Source: Acidobacteria bacterium UBA2161 (lineage in GTDB: Bacteria > Acidobacteriota > Vicinamibacteria > Vicinamibacterales > UBA823). From it: 23,215 bases of DNA. A model generated the notes under the pieces. That model saw only the letters and a program-made list of their open reading frames with translations, had not been told where the DNA came from and did not search any database. Made by a program: the position numbers and the translations under genes. The stretch is from NCBI GenBank assembly GCA_002328835.1, contig DCWN01000020.1, positions 1 through 23,215 of the forward strand. Direction: 5' to 3'. Shown here in pieces: positions 1-6,702 of this stretch; positions within the stretch are counted from its first letter, which is position 1, and each line of letters begins with the position of its first letter.

Positions 1-69
1 AACCTATCTTATCCGTTTCTAACTCAGCCGACAACCGCCGGTCATCAGCGACCGGCTCGACAACAGCGG

Positions 70-192
70 ATGCCGTTCGAGGTTGTTGATCACCTCGGCG
101 CCAGCGAGACGCGAACCGTCTTTCCGCCCACCATGCTGACGGCCACGGTCGCTGAGATCCTGGCGGCGCGCGAGGCCCCGCGACGTGGCTAA
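70..192 (+). CDS. Possible small protein upstream of the primase gene
   Basis: An ATG at 70 opens a 40-residue ORF ending at a TAA that overlaps the GTG start of the primase gene by 8 nt, in the arrangement GTGGCTAA. The frame is also open from base 1, so it may be the C-terminal end of a longer gene that starts left of the window. No family is recognised. The sequence is not obviously low-complexity, and the overlap resembles translational coupling. No clear Shine-Dalgarno precedes the ATG. It could be chance. Confidence 0.35.
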   Translation: MPFEVVDHLGASETRTVFPPTMLTATVAEILAAREAPRRG

Positions 193-2371
193 CCTCGAAC
201 GAGAGGTCGTGCGACGGGCGAATCCGTTGGAGGTCGTCATTCCGTCGTTGACGGGTGACGTCGTACGGGCGGGTGCAGCCGAACGCTTCACCCGCTGCCC
301 GTTCCACGACGACCAGCACCCGTCCCTCCGCATCAATGTGGAGAAGCAGCGGTGGTATTGCGACCCCTGCCAGACCGGCGGCGATGTGTTCGAGTTCGTC
401 CAGCGGTTCCGTGACATGGCCTTTTCCGAGGCGCTGACGTTCCTCGCCGAACGCGCCGGCCTGAACGGCAACGGTCCCTCACCCAACGACGGCCCCGGGG
501 ATACCGAGGGGGGGAGGGGGGGTACCTCACCCCGAAAACAGTACGAACACTCGAACACCTCGGCCCATGGGGTCGCCCTGGCCCACTATGCCGAGGCCAA
601 GGGGCTGCCGGAGGTGTTCGTCTGTGACCTCGGCGTTACGGAGATCACCGTTGGCGGCCGATCCGCCCTGCGGATTCCCTACTTCGGTGAGGACGGTGCC
701 GAGCAGGCCGTTCAACTGCGCCTGGCTCTGGCCAAGGGCGAGCGAGACGCTCGGTTCAAGTGGCGGAAGGGGTCGAAGCCCTGCCCGTATGGCCTCTGGC
801 GACTCGAGGACGCCCGCACGGAAGGACGCCTTGCCCTCGTCGAGGGGGCGTCCGATACGCAGACGCTGTGGTGGCACGGGATTTCTGCGCTCGGCCTGCC
901 CAGTGCGTCATTCACGCTCGACCAACTCGACGGCCTGCTCGACGGATTCACACGCATCGATGTCGTCATCGAGCCGGATCGCGGCGGGCAGACCGTCCTG
1001 GCGGGCGTGGCAAAGACCGCGTTCCGCGATCGGGTCTGGCTGATCACCCTCGGTGAGGCGAACGACCCGTCAGAACTCCATCTCCGAGACCCGGAGAAAT
1101 TTCTGGACCAGTGGCGGTTGGTAACCGAGGCAGCGCAGCGATGGTCCGACCTGGACGCCACCGAACGCTCAGAACGGGTCACCGTCACCTTCCGGGCGGC
1201 GCAGGAACTGCTCGACGATCCCCGCCTCATCGACCGTATCGGCGACACGCTTCGGGCGCGTGGCTATGCGGGTGACGTCCGCCCGGCACTCTTGGCCTAC
1301 CTGGCCCTGACCTCTCGCCTGCTGGATCGTCCAATCAACCTCGCCTTCGTGGCCCAGTCGGGCGCCGGGAAGAACACCGCCGTGGATTTCGCCAAGGCGC
1401 TGATGCCCGCCGAGGCGTTTCATGAGATCCGAGCCTGCTCGGAGCGGGCACTGATCTATGACGAGGTCGAGGTCGAGCACAAGGTGGTGATCTTTGCCGA
1501 GGTGGATTCGATTCCCGAGGAGGGGCCGGCGGCCTCAGCGGTTCGCAGCCTGGCCTCGGACAACGTGATGGAGTACGCCACGGTCGAGAAGGACGCGGGA
1601 CGCTTGCGGACCCGTCACATCCGCAAGCCCGGTCCGACCGGACTCATCACGACCAGCACGAAGCGCCTGCCGGAGCAGATGTCCACGCGGACCCTGGAAG
1701 TCCCGATTCCCGATGACGAGCGCCAGACGCGGGCCGTGCTGCTGGCCCAGGCCGCGGAGGCCGCAGCCCCCGTCACGCGGCCCGACGTGGAGGACTTCAT
1801 CGCCCTCCAACGCTGGCTGGCCGACGCGGGCGCCTCGGCGGTCTGGGTGCCGTTCGCCTACGAGCTGGCGGCGGAGGTGCCGGCGCGGGCGGTGCGGATG
1901 CGGCGCGATCATTGGCAACTGCTGGCCTGTGTGAAGGCGTCAGCCGTTCTGCATCAGCGGCAGCGGGAGACCCGAGACGGTCGGATCGTAGCAGCCTTCG
2001 AGGACTACGCGATTGCTCGGGACTTGCTCGCCTCGGTCTTTGACGCGTTGTCCACCGACGGCTGCACGCCGGCCGTGCGTGAGACGGTCGAGGCGGTGCG
2101 AGACGACGAAGAACTGTCAGCCTCGGCGTTGGCGGACCGACTGGGGGTCGCGAGGTCGACCTTGTCGAGCCGGGCGAAGCGGGCGATGGCTGGTGGGTGG
2201 CTCGTCAACGAAGAAACCGGCCGTGGCCGCCCAGCCCGGTATCGGCGCGGCTCACCACTGCCAGAGCAGATATCCGCGCTGCCGCGCGTCGAGCGCGTTC
2301 GGGAACTGTTCGAGTGTTCGACTCGACATCCGGGTGAGGTCGTCCCCCCTCCCCCCTACAAGGAGTTTTGA
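185..2371 (+). CDS. Element primase-helicase: CHC2 zinc finger, TOPRIM, P-loop ATPase, winged helix
   Basis: A 728-residue replication protein. Residues 34-95 form a DnaG-type CHC2 zinc finger (C38, H41, C59, C62, followed by GGDVFEFV). A G-rich linker covers about 96-128. Residues 215-300 look like a TOPRIM domain, with E220 in LALVEGASD and an acidic E263-P-D265 pair. Residues 385-515 are a P-loop ATPase with QSGAGKNT at 391-398, a hydrophobic strand ending in an acidic E439/D441 pair, and a sensor-like TTSTKR. Residues 635-690 are a winged helix (ALADRLGVARSTLSSR). Such proteins prime and unwind DNA for autonomous replication of satellites and integrative elements. The Walker A ends in GKN rather than GKS/GKT, which may weaken or alter ATP binding. 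The GTG start at 185 overlaps the preceding small ORF. The domain calls come from motifs only. Confidence 0.85.
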   Translation: MANLEREVVRRANPLEVVIPSLTGDVVRAGAAERFTRCPFHDDQHPSLRINVEKQRWYCDPCQTGGDVFEFVQRFRDMAFSEALTFLAERAGLNGNGPSPNDGPGDTEGGRGGTSPRKQYEHSNTSAHGVALAHYAEAKGLPEVFVCDLGVTEITVGGRSALRIPYFGEDGAEQAVQLRLALAKGERDARFKWRKGSKPCPYGLWRLEDARTEGRLALVEGASDTQTLWWHGISALGLPSASFTLDQLDGLLDGFTRIDVVIEPDRGGQTVLAGVAKTAFRDRVWLITLGEANDPSELHLRDPEKFLDQWRLVTEAAQRWSDLDATERSERVTVTFRAAQELLDDPRLIDRIGDTLRARGYAGDVRPALLAYLALTSRLLDRPINLAFVAQSGAGKNTAVDFAKALMPAEAFHEIRACSERALIYDEVEVEHKVVIFAEVDSIPEEGPAASAVRSLASDNVMEYATVEKDAGRLRTRHIRKPGPTGLITTSTKRLPEQMSTRTLEVPIPDDERQTRAVLLAQAAEAAAPVTRPDVEDFIALQRWLADAGASAVWVPFAYELAAEVPARAVRMRRDHWQLLACVKASAVLHQRQRETRDGRIVAAFEDYAIARDLLASVFDALSTDGCTPAVRETVEAVRDDEELSASALADRLGVARSTLSSRAKRAMAGGWLVNEETGRGRPARYRRGSPLPEQISALPRVERVRELFECSTRHPGEVVPPPPYKEF
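507..556. repeat. Left arm of a long inverted repeat with a G-tract (inside the primase gene)
   Basis: Two runs of seven G separated by an A are followed by CCTCACCCC, a 9-10 nt spacer and CGAACACTCGAAC. The reverse complement matches 2308-2356 almost base for base outside the spacer. The G-tract could form a G-quadruplex on the plus strand. It falls in the linker between the zinc finger and the TOPRIM domain, so it is free of strong coding constraint. Confidence 0.75.
2308..2356. repeat. Right arm of the long inverted repeat with a C-tract (3' end of the primase gene)
   Basis: GTTCGAGTGTTCG is followed by a 10-nt spacer, then GGGTGAGGT and two runs of six C separated by a T. This is the inverted counterpart of 507-556. 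It contains its own perfect small palindrome at 2310-2326 (TCGAGT, GTTCG, ACTCGA). It encodes the dispensable-looking proline-rich tail of the primase and ends just before the next gene's Shine-Dalgarno at 2360-2365. Confidence 0.75.
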
Positions 2372-2373
2372 GG

Positions 2374-3267
2374 ATGCCGACGAGCGTCTTGGAGTCTCCC
2401 ACCGTCGAGTTATTGGGCCGCTTGGCCGAGCAGGGATTCGACTTGACCGTTCAGAGGGGACGGCTTCGCGTGACCCCCAGCGATCGGCTGACCACCGGCC
2501 TGGAGGCCGAGATTCGCCAGCATCGAGACGATCTCGTTCGGCAGGTCCGTCTCGGTGATTCCGGCGTCCAGGAGCGGCTCGCGGCCTTCACGAGCCAGCT
2601 TCCCTCGACGGCCCCGGTTCTCGTGTCGGGTGTTCGCTACGTGGCCGGGACGTGCTTCTCGTGCGCGGATCGCCTCGCGCCAGATCAGTTTGGCCGGTGT
2701 TGGCGCTGTGCGCTGGCGCTGCGTCTGGCATGGCACCTGCCAATCTCCAACGCCGATCTCACGTTCACGCAAGGAGGCGACGATGCTGAGTCCGTAAGCC
2801 AGTCCCCAGACCAAATGCCCAGCCCCCGACCAGTCCCCAGAGACCAGACACTCGAGCCCTTCACCCGACCCACACCCGTAAAGGCCGCCACACCGGCGGC
2901 CAGAGAGGATGTCCATTTCATGAAAGCCACTACATTGCTGAGCGAGTTCATCAAGTCCGAGATCGTCAAACAGTCAGGTCCGATGCTGTTGAAGATCACG
3001 GACTGGGAGGTCGTGGAGTTCAAGGATGAGAAGAGCGGCCGGACCGACAAGAAACTGGCGTTGGCCGTGGACAACGGTCAGAAGCTCGTGCTGAACGTCG
3101 AGAACGCCCGCACGCTGATCGACGGCTTCGGAGACGAAACCGACGACTGGATCGGCCGGACGCTCGAAGCGTATTTCGAACCCAACGTCACCTTCGGCGG
3201 AAAGAAAGTGGGCGGACTCCGGGTCCGGCTGCCGAAGTCCGACGATGCGGTCGAAGCGGCGAGCTAA
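2374..3267 (+). CDS. Fused element protein: TubC-like N-terminus, CxxC zinc ribbon, phage-type C-terminal domain
   Basis: A 297-residue protein. AAGGAG at 2360-2365 lies 8 nt before the ATG at 2374, which is preferred over an upstream TTG. Residues 10-60 resemble the TubC N-terminal docking fold (LLGRLAEQGFDL, RLRVTP, then a helical IRQHRDDLVRQV). C94, C97, C109 and C112 form a probable zinc ribbon. Residues 135-180 are a Pro/Ser-rich linker. Residues 183-288 resemble a small phage and element protein family with the LNVENA, GDETDDWIG and GLRVRLP signature, which I suspect is an OB-like or ssDNA-associated replication accessory; the function is not established here. M183 (ATG at 2920) could be an internal start, so the C-terminal domain may also be made alone. 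The gene directly follows the primase, which suggests a shared replication role. Confidence 0.75.
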   Translation: MPTSVLESPTVELLGRLAEQGFDLTVQRGRLRVTPSDRLTTGLEAEIRQHRDDLVRQVRLGDSGVQERLAAFTSQLPSTAPVLVSGVRYVAGTCFSCADRLAPDQFGRCWRCALALRLAWHLPISNADLTFTQGGDDAESVSQSPDQMPSPRPVPRDQTLEPFTRPTPVKAATPAAREDVHFMKATTLLSEFIKSEIVKQSGPMLLKITDWEVVEFKDEKSGRTDKKLALAVDNGQKLVLNVENARTLIDGFGDETDDWIGRTLEAYFEPNVTFGGKKVGGLRVRLPKSDDAVEAAS

Positions 3268-3280
3268 CAGGGACACGACG

Positions 3281-3329
3281 GCCCTTTCCGGCACCCGTCA
3301 TCTTTGCGGGGCGGAAAGGGTCGCTTTTT
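3281..3329 (+). terminator. Rho-independent terminator after the replication genes
   Basis: CCCTTTCCG at 3282-3290 pairs perfectly with CGGAAAGGG at 3312-3320, across a 21-nt loop. TCGC and five T follow. It lies 14 nt after the stop of the fused protein gene and separates the replication genes from the excisionase/integrase pair. Confidence 0.8.
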
Positions 3330-3353
3330 CACGGATAGGCGGAGTCAGCAAGA

Positions 3354-3557
3354 ATGCCGCTCTCGAAGATGCCGGTGCTCCTGACCTTGGACGACGTGGC
3401 CACGACGCTACGCAGTACCCGGAAGGCTATCTACGTCATGGTCGAGCGGGGCCAACTGCCGGGGGTGATTCGGATCGGACGCCGGGTACTGGTCGATCGG
3501 GACGATCTGCTAAGGTGGCTCGACCAGAAGCGCACGCCGTCGCTGGAGGAGTTCTAG
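3354..3557 (+). CDS. Excisionase-like helix-turn-helix protein
   Basis: A 67-residue protein of the excisionase/AlpA-like HTH type: LTLDDVATTLRSTRKAIYVMVERGQLPGVIRIGRRVLVDRDDLLRWL. These proteins bind near attachment sites to steer the integrase towards excision, or act as regulators of element genes. GGAG at 3341-3344 is 9 nt before the ATG at 3354; a second ATG at 3369 is possible. The stop is 2 nt before the integrase start, and its last codons contain the integrase Shine-Dalgarno, so the two are translated together. Directionality-factor activity is inferred from size, fold and position. Confidence 0.85.
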   Translation: MPLSKMPVLLTLDDVATTLRSTRKAIYVMVERGQLPGVIRIGRRVLVDRDDLLRWLDQKRTPSLEEF

Positions 3558-3559
3558 CG

Positions 3560-4669
3560 ATGAGCGTGAACGTCAAACGCACACCAAGCGGGAGTTGGGA
3601 GGTGGACCTACATGTCGTGCTGCCTGACGGTCGGAGACATCGAGACCGCAGGCGGATTCTGGTGTCAACCAAGTCGGCGGCACTTCGCTGGGGGCGTGCC
3701 CGCGAACTCAAGTTCCTAGTGGACGGAAAGCCGAAGGCCAAGAAGGCGAAGGAGGTGCCCACGCTCGCAGAGTTTGCTCCGAGGTTCCTCGACGGCTACG
3801 CCGGAGCCAATCGCCACAAGCCGAGTGGGATTGCCGCGAAGGAGACGATTCTCCGTGTGCATCTTCTCCCGCGGCTGGGTCATCGGAAGCTGGACAGCAT
3901 TTCTAGTGAGGCGGTCCAGCGGCTGAAGGGTGACCTGCGAACCAAGTCCCCGAAGACGGTCAACAACGTGCTCGCCACGCTCAGCCGATTGCTCAAGGTG
4001 GCGGTGGAGTGGGGCGTGATCGACGAGATGCCCTGTGCGATCACGTTGCTCAAGGTGTCAAAGCCCGAGATGGCCTTCCACGACTTTCCGGTCTATGAAC
4101 GACTCGTGGAGGCCGCGAAGTCCGTCGATGCCAATGCTCACCTCATCGTGCTCCTGGGCGGCGAGGCAGGGCTGCGGTGCGGGGAGATGATGGCGCTGGA
4201 GTGGGCGGATGTCGATTTCGAGCAGGGGCAGCTTCGAGTTCGGCAGTCCGAGTGGAAGGGCCACGTGACCACGCCGAAGGGTGGGCGGCTGCGCTACGTG
4301 CCGATGACCCAGCGTCTCACAGCAGCCCTCCGGGACCGTCGGCATCTGCGAAGCCCTCGTGTCCTGATAGCCGAGGGACGAACCTTGTCACAGAAGATGG
4401 TGCGTGACCGCGTTCGGTGGGCCGTTCGACGGGCGAAGCTGGAGGACGAGGGTGTGCATATCCTGCGGCACACCTTCTGCTCGCACCTAGCGATGCGTGG
4501 GGCACCGGCGAGAGCCATTCAGGAATTGGCGGGGCATCAGGAACTGTCCACGACCCAGCGGTATATGCACCTGAGTCCAGCGGCCAAGGAGAGCGCCATT
4601 CGGTTGCTGGATCAGCCGATTCCGTGCCAAACCGGTGGAGAGGATACGACGAGGTGCGGGGCGAAATGA
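3560..4669 (+). CDS. Tyrosine integrase of the tmRNA-integrated element
   Basis: A 369-residue site-specific recombinase. An N-terminal arm-type DNA-binding region (1-60) precedes a SAM-like core-binding domain (about 65-165, PTLAEFAPRFLDGY onward). The catalytic domain has the full set of active-site residues: R206 (AGLRCGEM), K240 (TTPKGGRLRY), H300 and R303 (HILRHTF), H326 (LAGHQ) and the nucleophile Y335 (TQRYMHLS). It should therefore be active. The ATG at 3560 is chosen over an in-frame upstream start at 3245 because GGAGGAG at 3545-3551 lies 8 nt before it and the family N-terminus begins here. The stop lies 28 nt from the tmRNA 3' end and 5 nt from the tmRNA terminator stem, so the two genes converge. 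Confidence 0.95.
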   Translation: MSVNVKRTPSGSWEVDLHVVLPDGRRHRDRRRILVSTKSAALRWGRARELKFLVDGKPKAKKAKEVPTLAEFAPRFLDGYAGANRHKPSGIAAKETILRVHLLPRLGHRKLDSISSEAVQRLKGDLRTKSPKTVNNVLATLSRLLKVAVEWGVIDEMPCAITLLKVSKPEMAFHDFPVYERLVEAAKSVDANAHLIVLLGGEAGLRCGEMMALEWADVDFEQGQLRVRQSEWKGHVTTPKGGRLRYVPMTQRLTAALRDRRHLRSPRVLIAEGRTLSQKMVRDRVRWAVRRAKLEDEGVHILRHTFCSHLAMRGAPARAIQELAGHQELSTTQRYMHLSPAAKESAIRLLDQPIPCQTGGEDTTRCGAK

Positions 4670-4693
4670 AAAAGCCCCTGTGTTACCAGGGGC
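4669..4693 (-). terminator. Rho-independent terminator of tmRNA
   Basis: On the minus strand a perfect 7-bp stem (GCCCCTG at 4687-4693 with CAGGGGC at 4674-4680, loop GTAACA) is followed by five T at 4669-4673. It lies directly after the tmRNA 3' end. Because it lies on the element side of the presumed crossover, the element may supply this terminator. The T-run touches the last base of the integrase stop codon. Confidence 0.85.
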
Positions 4694-4697
4694 AAGT

Positions 4698-4725
4698 TGG
4701 TGGAGGCGGCGGGAGTCGAACCCGC
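4698..4725. other. Probable attachment site half (att) in the tmRNA 3' end
   Basis: The tmRNA acceptor/T-arm end, with encoded CCA at 4698-4700 on the minus strand, is the usual crossover target of integrases placed like this one. The core cannot be delimited because the second copy, at the other end of the element, is outside the window. Confidence 0.45.
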
Positions 4726-5050
4726 GTCCGAAAGTACGTGCCCGTGAGACTCTACATGCGTGTCGGCTCTTGAAGTTTCGCCAGCGGCGTAGAAGAGCCG
4801 CCCAAACCGCTACTGGCTAGTCCCGAAACCGTCTCGTCGTTCCGCGTCGGTACGGCACGGCACGACCAGCCTGCTGAAATGACATTCAGTCCCGCCTCGC
4901 AGGCAAGAACGGGGTGAACGTCGTCGCCCTTAGGCGGCGAGTGGTAGCTGCTCGTTCGCAGTTATGGTTGTGTTCCATCGGATTAGCGAGTCGATGGTGC
5001 TCGGCATGCATCCCGCGGTTTCATACCTCCGTCGAAGCCGTATCGCCCCC
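4698..5050 (-). ncRNA. ssrA: Transfer-messenger RNA (tmRNA)
   Basis: A one-piece tmRNA of about 353 nt. The 5' end starts GGGGGCGATACGGCTTCGACGG at 5050 and the 3' end carries the T-arm GTTCGACTCCCGCCGCC followed by encoded CCA, forming the tRNA-like half. The tag frame resumes at GCG (4957-4959) after a TAACT context and ends at TAA (4930-4932), giving the tag ANEQLPLAA with the usual hydrophobic LAA degradation end. With SmpB it rescues stalled ribosomes and marks the products for proteolysis. It is preceded by a strong promoter and followed by a terminator. The element on its 3' side has left the gene intact. Confidence 0.97.
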
Positions 5051-5097
5051 ATGGGGAAACGACGCGCGACGCGACCCGCGGCCACGTCCAGTCTTTC

Positions 5098-5126
5098 ATT
5101 GTAGCCTCGCGGCCATCACCGGTCAA
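5098..5126 (-). promoter_or_regulatory. Sigma70 promoter of tmRNA
   Basis: On the minus strand, TTGACC (5121-5126), a 17-nt spacer and TACAAT (5098-5103) are near consensus. The expected start near 5091 leaves about 40 nt of precursor to be cut at the tmRNA 5' end by RNase P. Confidence 0.8.
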
Positions 5127-5187
5127 TTGACTGAGTCCGTGGGACTTGTTCGGAATCACCGTCGCCGCGAGGCCGTCCGCGATCCCG

Positions 5188-5193
5188 TATAAT
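5188..5193 (+). promoter_or_regulatory. Possible -10 box for the coiled-coil/GAF gene
   Basis: A perfect TATAAT lies 36 nt before the ATG at 5230, but no recognisable -35 sits 16-18 nt upstream. A start near 5200 would give a leader of about 30 nt. The assignment rests on the hexamer alone. Confidence 0.4.
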
Positions 5194-5229
5194 GGCGGCT
5201 TGTTGGTCGGCGACAGTGAGTGAGTGGCC

Positions 5230-6702
5230 ATGTCATTGGACGATCAGATTCGTGAAGCGACCGAGGCGCTGACCCGCCAGCTCCGCGAGCGGTTCGATGC
5301 TGAGGTGGCGGGTGCGGTCGAGCGGACCCGCACCGAAGGCGAGCAGCGGCTGGCCCATGCGGTGGCCACGAGCCGGGCCGACGCCGAGCATCGGCTCGAA
5401 GCCGCGGTCGCGGCGGCGAAGGCCGAGTTGGAAGAGAAGTTGACGTCAGAGCGCGCGGCGGGGCGGGCCGAGGCCGAAGCCAAGGTTGGGGAAGAGTTGA
5501 GCGCGGCGCGCGCCGAGTCGGCGCGCCTCGCGGACGCGGCCCGGGCCAAGCCCGCGGCGGCTGATGTGGCGTCGGCGGTCGCCGCGGCTCGGGCCGATGC
5601 GAAGCAGGTGCTGGAGCGCCAGATCGAGGCGAGCCGTGTCGAGGCGGAGCGACATCTCGAGGCCGAGGTGGCGCGGCTGAAGGCGCAGCATGAGGTGGCG
5701 CTCGAGCGCGCGGCGGCCCAGAGCCAGAACGACATCGACCGCCGCGTGGCGGAGGCTGTCGAAGCGACACGCGAGCAGGACTCGTCCGACGTCTCACCGA
5801 TGTGGACCGATGCTGGCGAGACCGAGGGCAGCGTAGCCGACACTGGGCCGAGTGCGCAGGCGGTTCGGCGTCGCAGCCTCGAGGCATTCCGCCGGCTCGA
5901 CGGCGCCTCGTCGTTGAGCACGCTGCTCGATGCGTTGCTGACGGCAATCGGTGCCGATGTCGCGCGGGCGGCGCTCGTCGTCGACGTCGACGGTCGATTG
6001 CAGGGTTGGGGTGCCGACGGCTTCGGCGAGAGTGTGGGCGATCCGCGACGCCTGGAGCTTGACGGCGTGCGCAGCGGTATTCTTGGGGCGGCGATGGCCG
6101 ACCGCCAATCCATCTCGTGGGCGTCGAACGGAGATGCGGATCCCGAGCGCGCAGCGATGCTGCCGGCGTTCGCGCAACTTCCGGAAGGCGGAGCCGCGGT
6201 TGCGGTGCCACTTGTGGTTGGTGGCCGCTCCGTGGCGGCGGTCTACGCAGACGATGGCGGGAGCAGTGACCGCGCGGCCGCGTCCGGGTGGGTCGAAGCG
6301 GTCGAGCTGCTGACCGCCCACGCATCGCGCTGCGCCGAATCGATGACGGCGACGCGACTGGTCGAACTGATCGGCGCTTCGGTGGGCGATGTGGCGGCCG
6401 GGGCCGAGGTCGAGTCAGCGAGCGACGGCGCGGATGCGCAGATCGAAGCCGCGCGGCGCTACGCTCGCCTGATGGTGTCGGAGATCAAGCTCTACAACGA
6501 GGAGGCGGTGCGCGCGGGACGCGAGCATTGCGATCTGGCCGAGCGCCTCCGCGACGAGATCGCCCACGCCCGAGAGTCGTTCGAGGCGCGCGTGCCGGCC
6601 TCCCTGGCGACGCGCGACGAGGTCTTCACCGACGAGGTCGTGCGCACGCTGGCCGACGGCGATGCGAAGCTGCTGGGCGGCGCGTCGAGCGACGCCTCAT
6701 GA
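5230..6702 (+). CDS. Coiled-coil protein with a GAF-like domain, unknown role
   Basis: A 490-residue soluble-looking protein. Residues 1-190 are a long Ala/Glu/Arg-rich coiled coil. Residues about 218-375 resemble a degenerate GAF sensor domain (a run of LSTLLDALLTAI, then ALVVDVDGRLQGWG, VAVPLVVGGRSVAAVYADDG). Residues about 408-480 contain a helical segment, ARRYARLMVSEIKLYNEEAV, which I associate with GAF-containing proteins of Acidobacteria-like genomes. No output domain, kinase or DNA-binding motif is seen. The ATG at 5230 is taken over a GTG at 5224; neither has a strong ribosome site. Its stop overlaps the aminotransferase start (ATGA), so the two are translationally coupled although no functional link is obvious. 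Confidence 0.75.
   Translation: MSLDDQIREATEALTRQLRERFDAEVAGAVERTRTEGEQRLAHAVATSRADAEHRLEAAVAAAKAELEEKLTSERAAGRAEAEAKVGEELSAARAESARLADAARAKPAAADVASAVAAARADAKQVLERQIEASRVEAERHLEAEVARLKAQHEVALERAAAQSQNDIDRRVAEAVEATREQDSSDVSPMWTDAGETEGSVADTGPSAQAVRRRSLEAFRRLDGASSLSTLLDALLTAIGADVARAALVVDVDGRLQGWGADGFGESVGDPRRLELDGVRSGILGAAMADRQSISWASNGDADPERAAMLPAFAQLPEGGAAVAVPLVVGGRSVAAVYADDGGSSDRAAASGWVEAVELLTAHASRCAESMTATRLVELIGASVGDVAAGAEVESASDGADAQIEAARRYARLMVSEIKLYNEEAVRAGREHCDLAERLRDEIAHARESFEARVPASLATRDEVFTDEVVRTLADGDAKLLGGASSDAS

Larger units (their letters stand above)
1..4697. mobile_element. Integrated element, integrase-proximal end (partial)
   Basis: All genes here are on the plus strand and are of types found on integrative elements and phage satellites: a primase-helicase, an accessory replication protein, an excisionase-like HTH and a tyrosine integrase. 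The right boundary is set by the 3' end of the tmRNA gene at 4698, a common target for tyrosine integrases. The left end is outside the window, so cargo and the second attachment site cannot be seen. No capsid, packaging, conjugation or toxin genes occur in the visible part. The exact crossover point is inferred. Confidence 0.8.

Noticed and set aside
2799..2841. 12-bp direct repeat CCAGTCCCCAGA (2799-2810 and 2830-2841)
   Set aside because: It lies in a Pro/Ser-rich linker of low complexity; two short copies are not enough to claim a repeat array or iterons.
3245..3559. N-terminal extension of the integrase frame to 3245
   Set aside because: It covers the terminator and the excisionase gene in another frame. 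The ATG at 3560 has a good ribosome site and matches where the family begins.
4417..4820. Plus-strand ORFs running into the tmRNA gene
   Set aside because: They overlap the integrase in another frame and then read antisense to the tmRNA; no protein family is seen.
5156..6325. Long Arg/Pro-rich minus-strand ORF opposite the coiled-coil/GAF gene
   Set aside because: The composition is typical of a high-GC shadow frame, and it overlaps the tmRNA promoter region.
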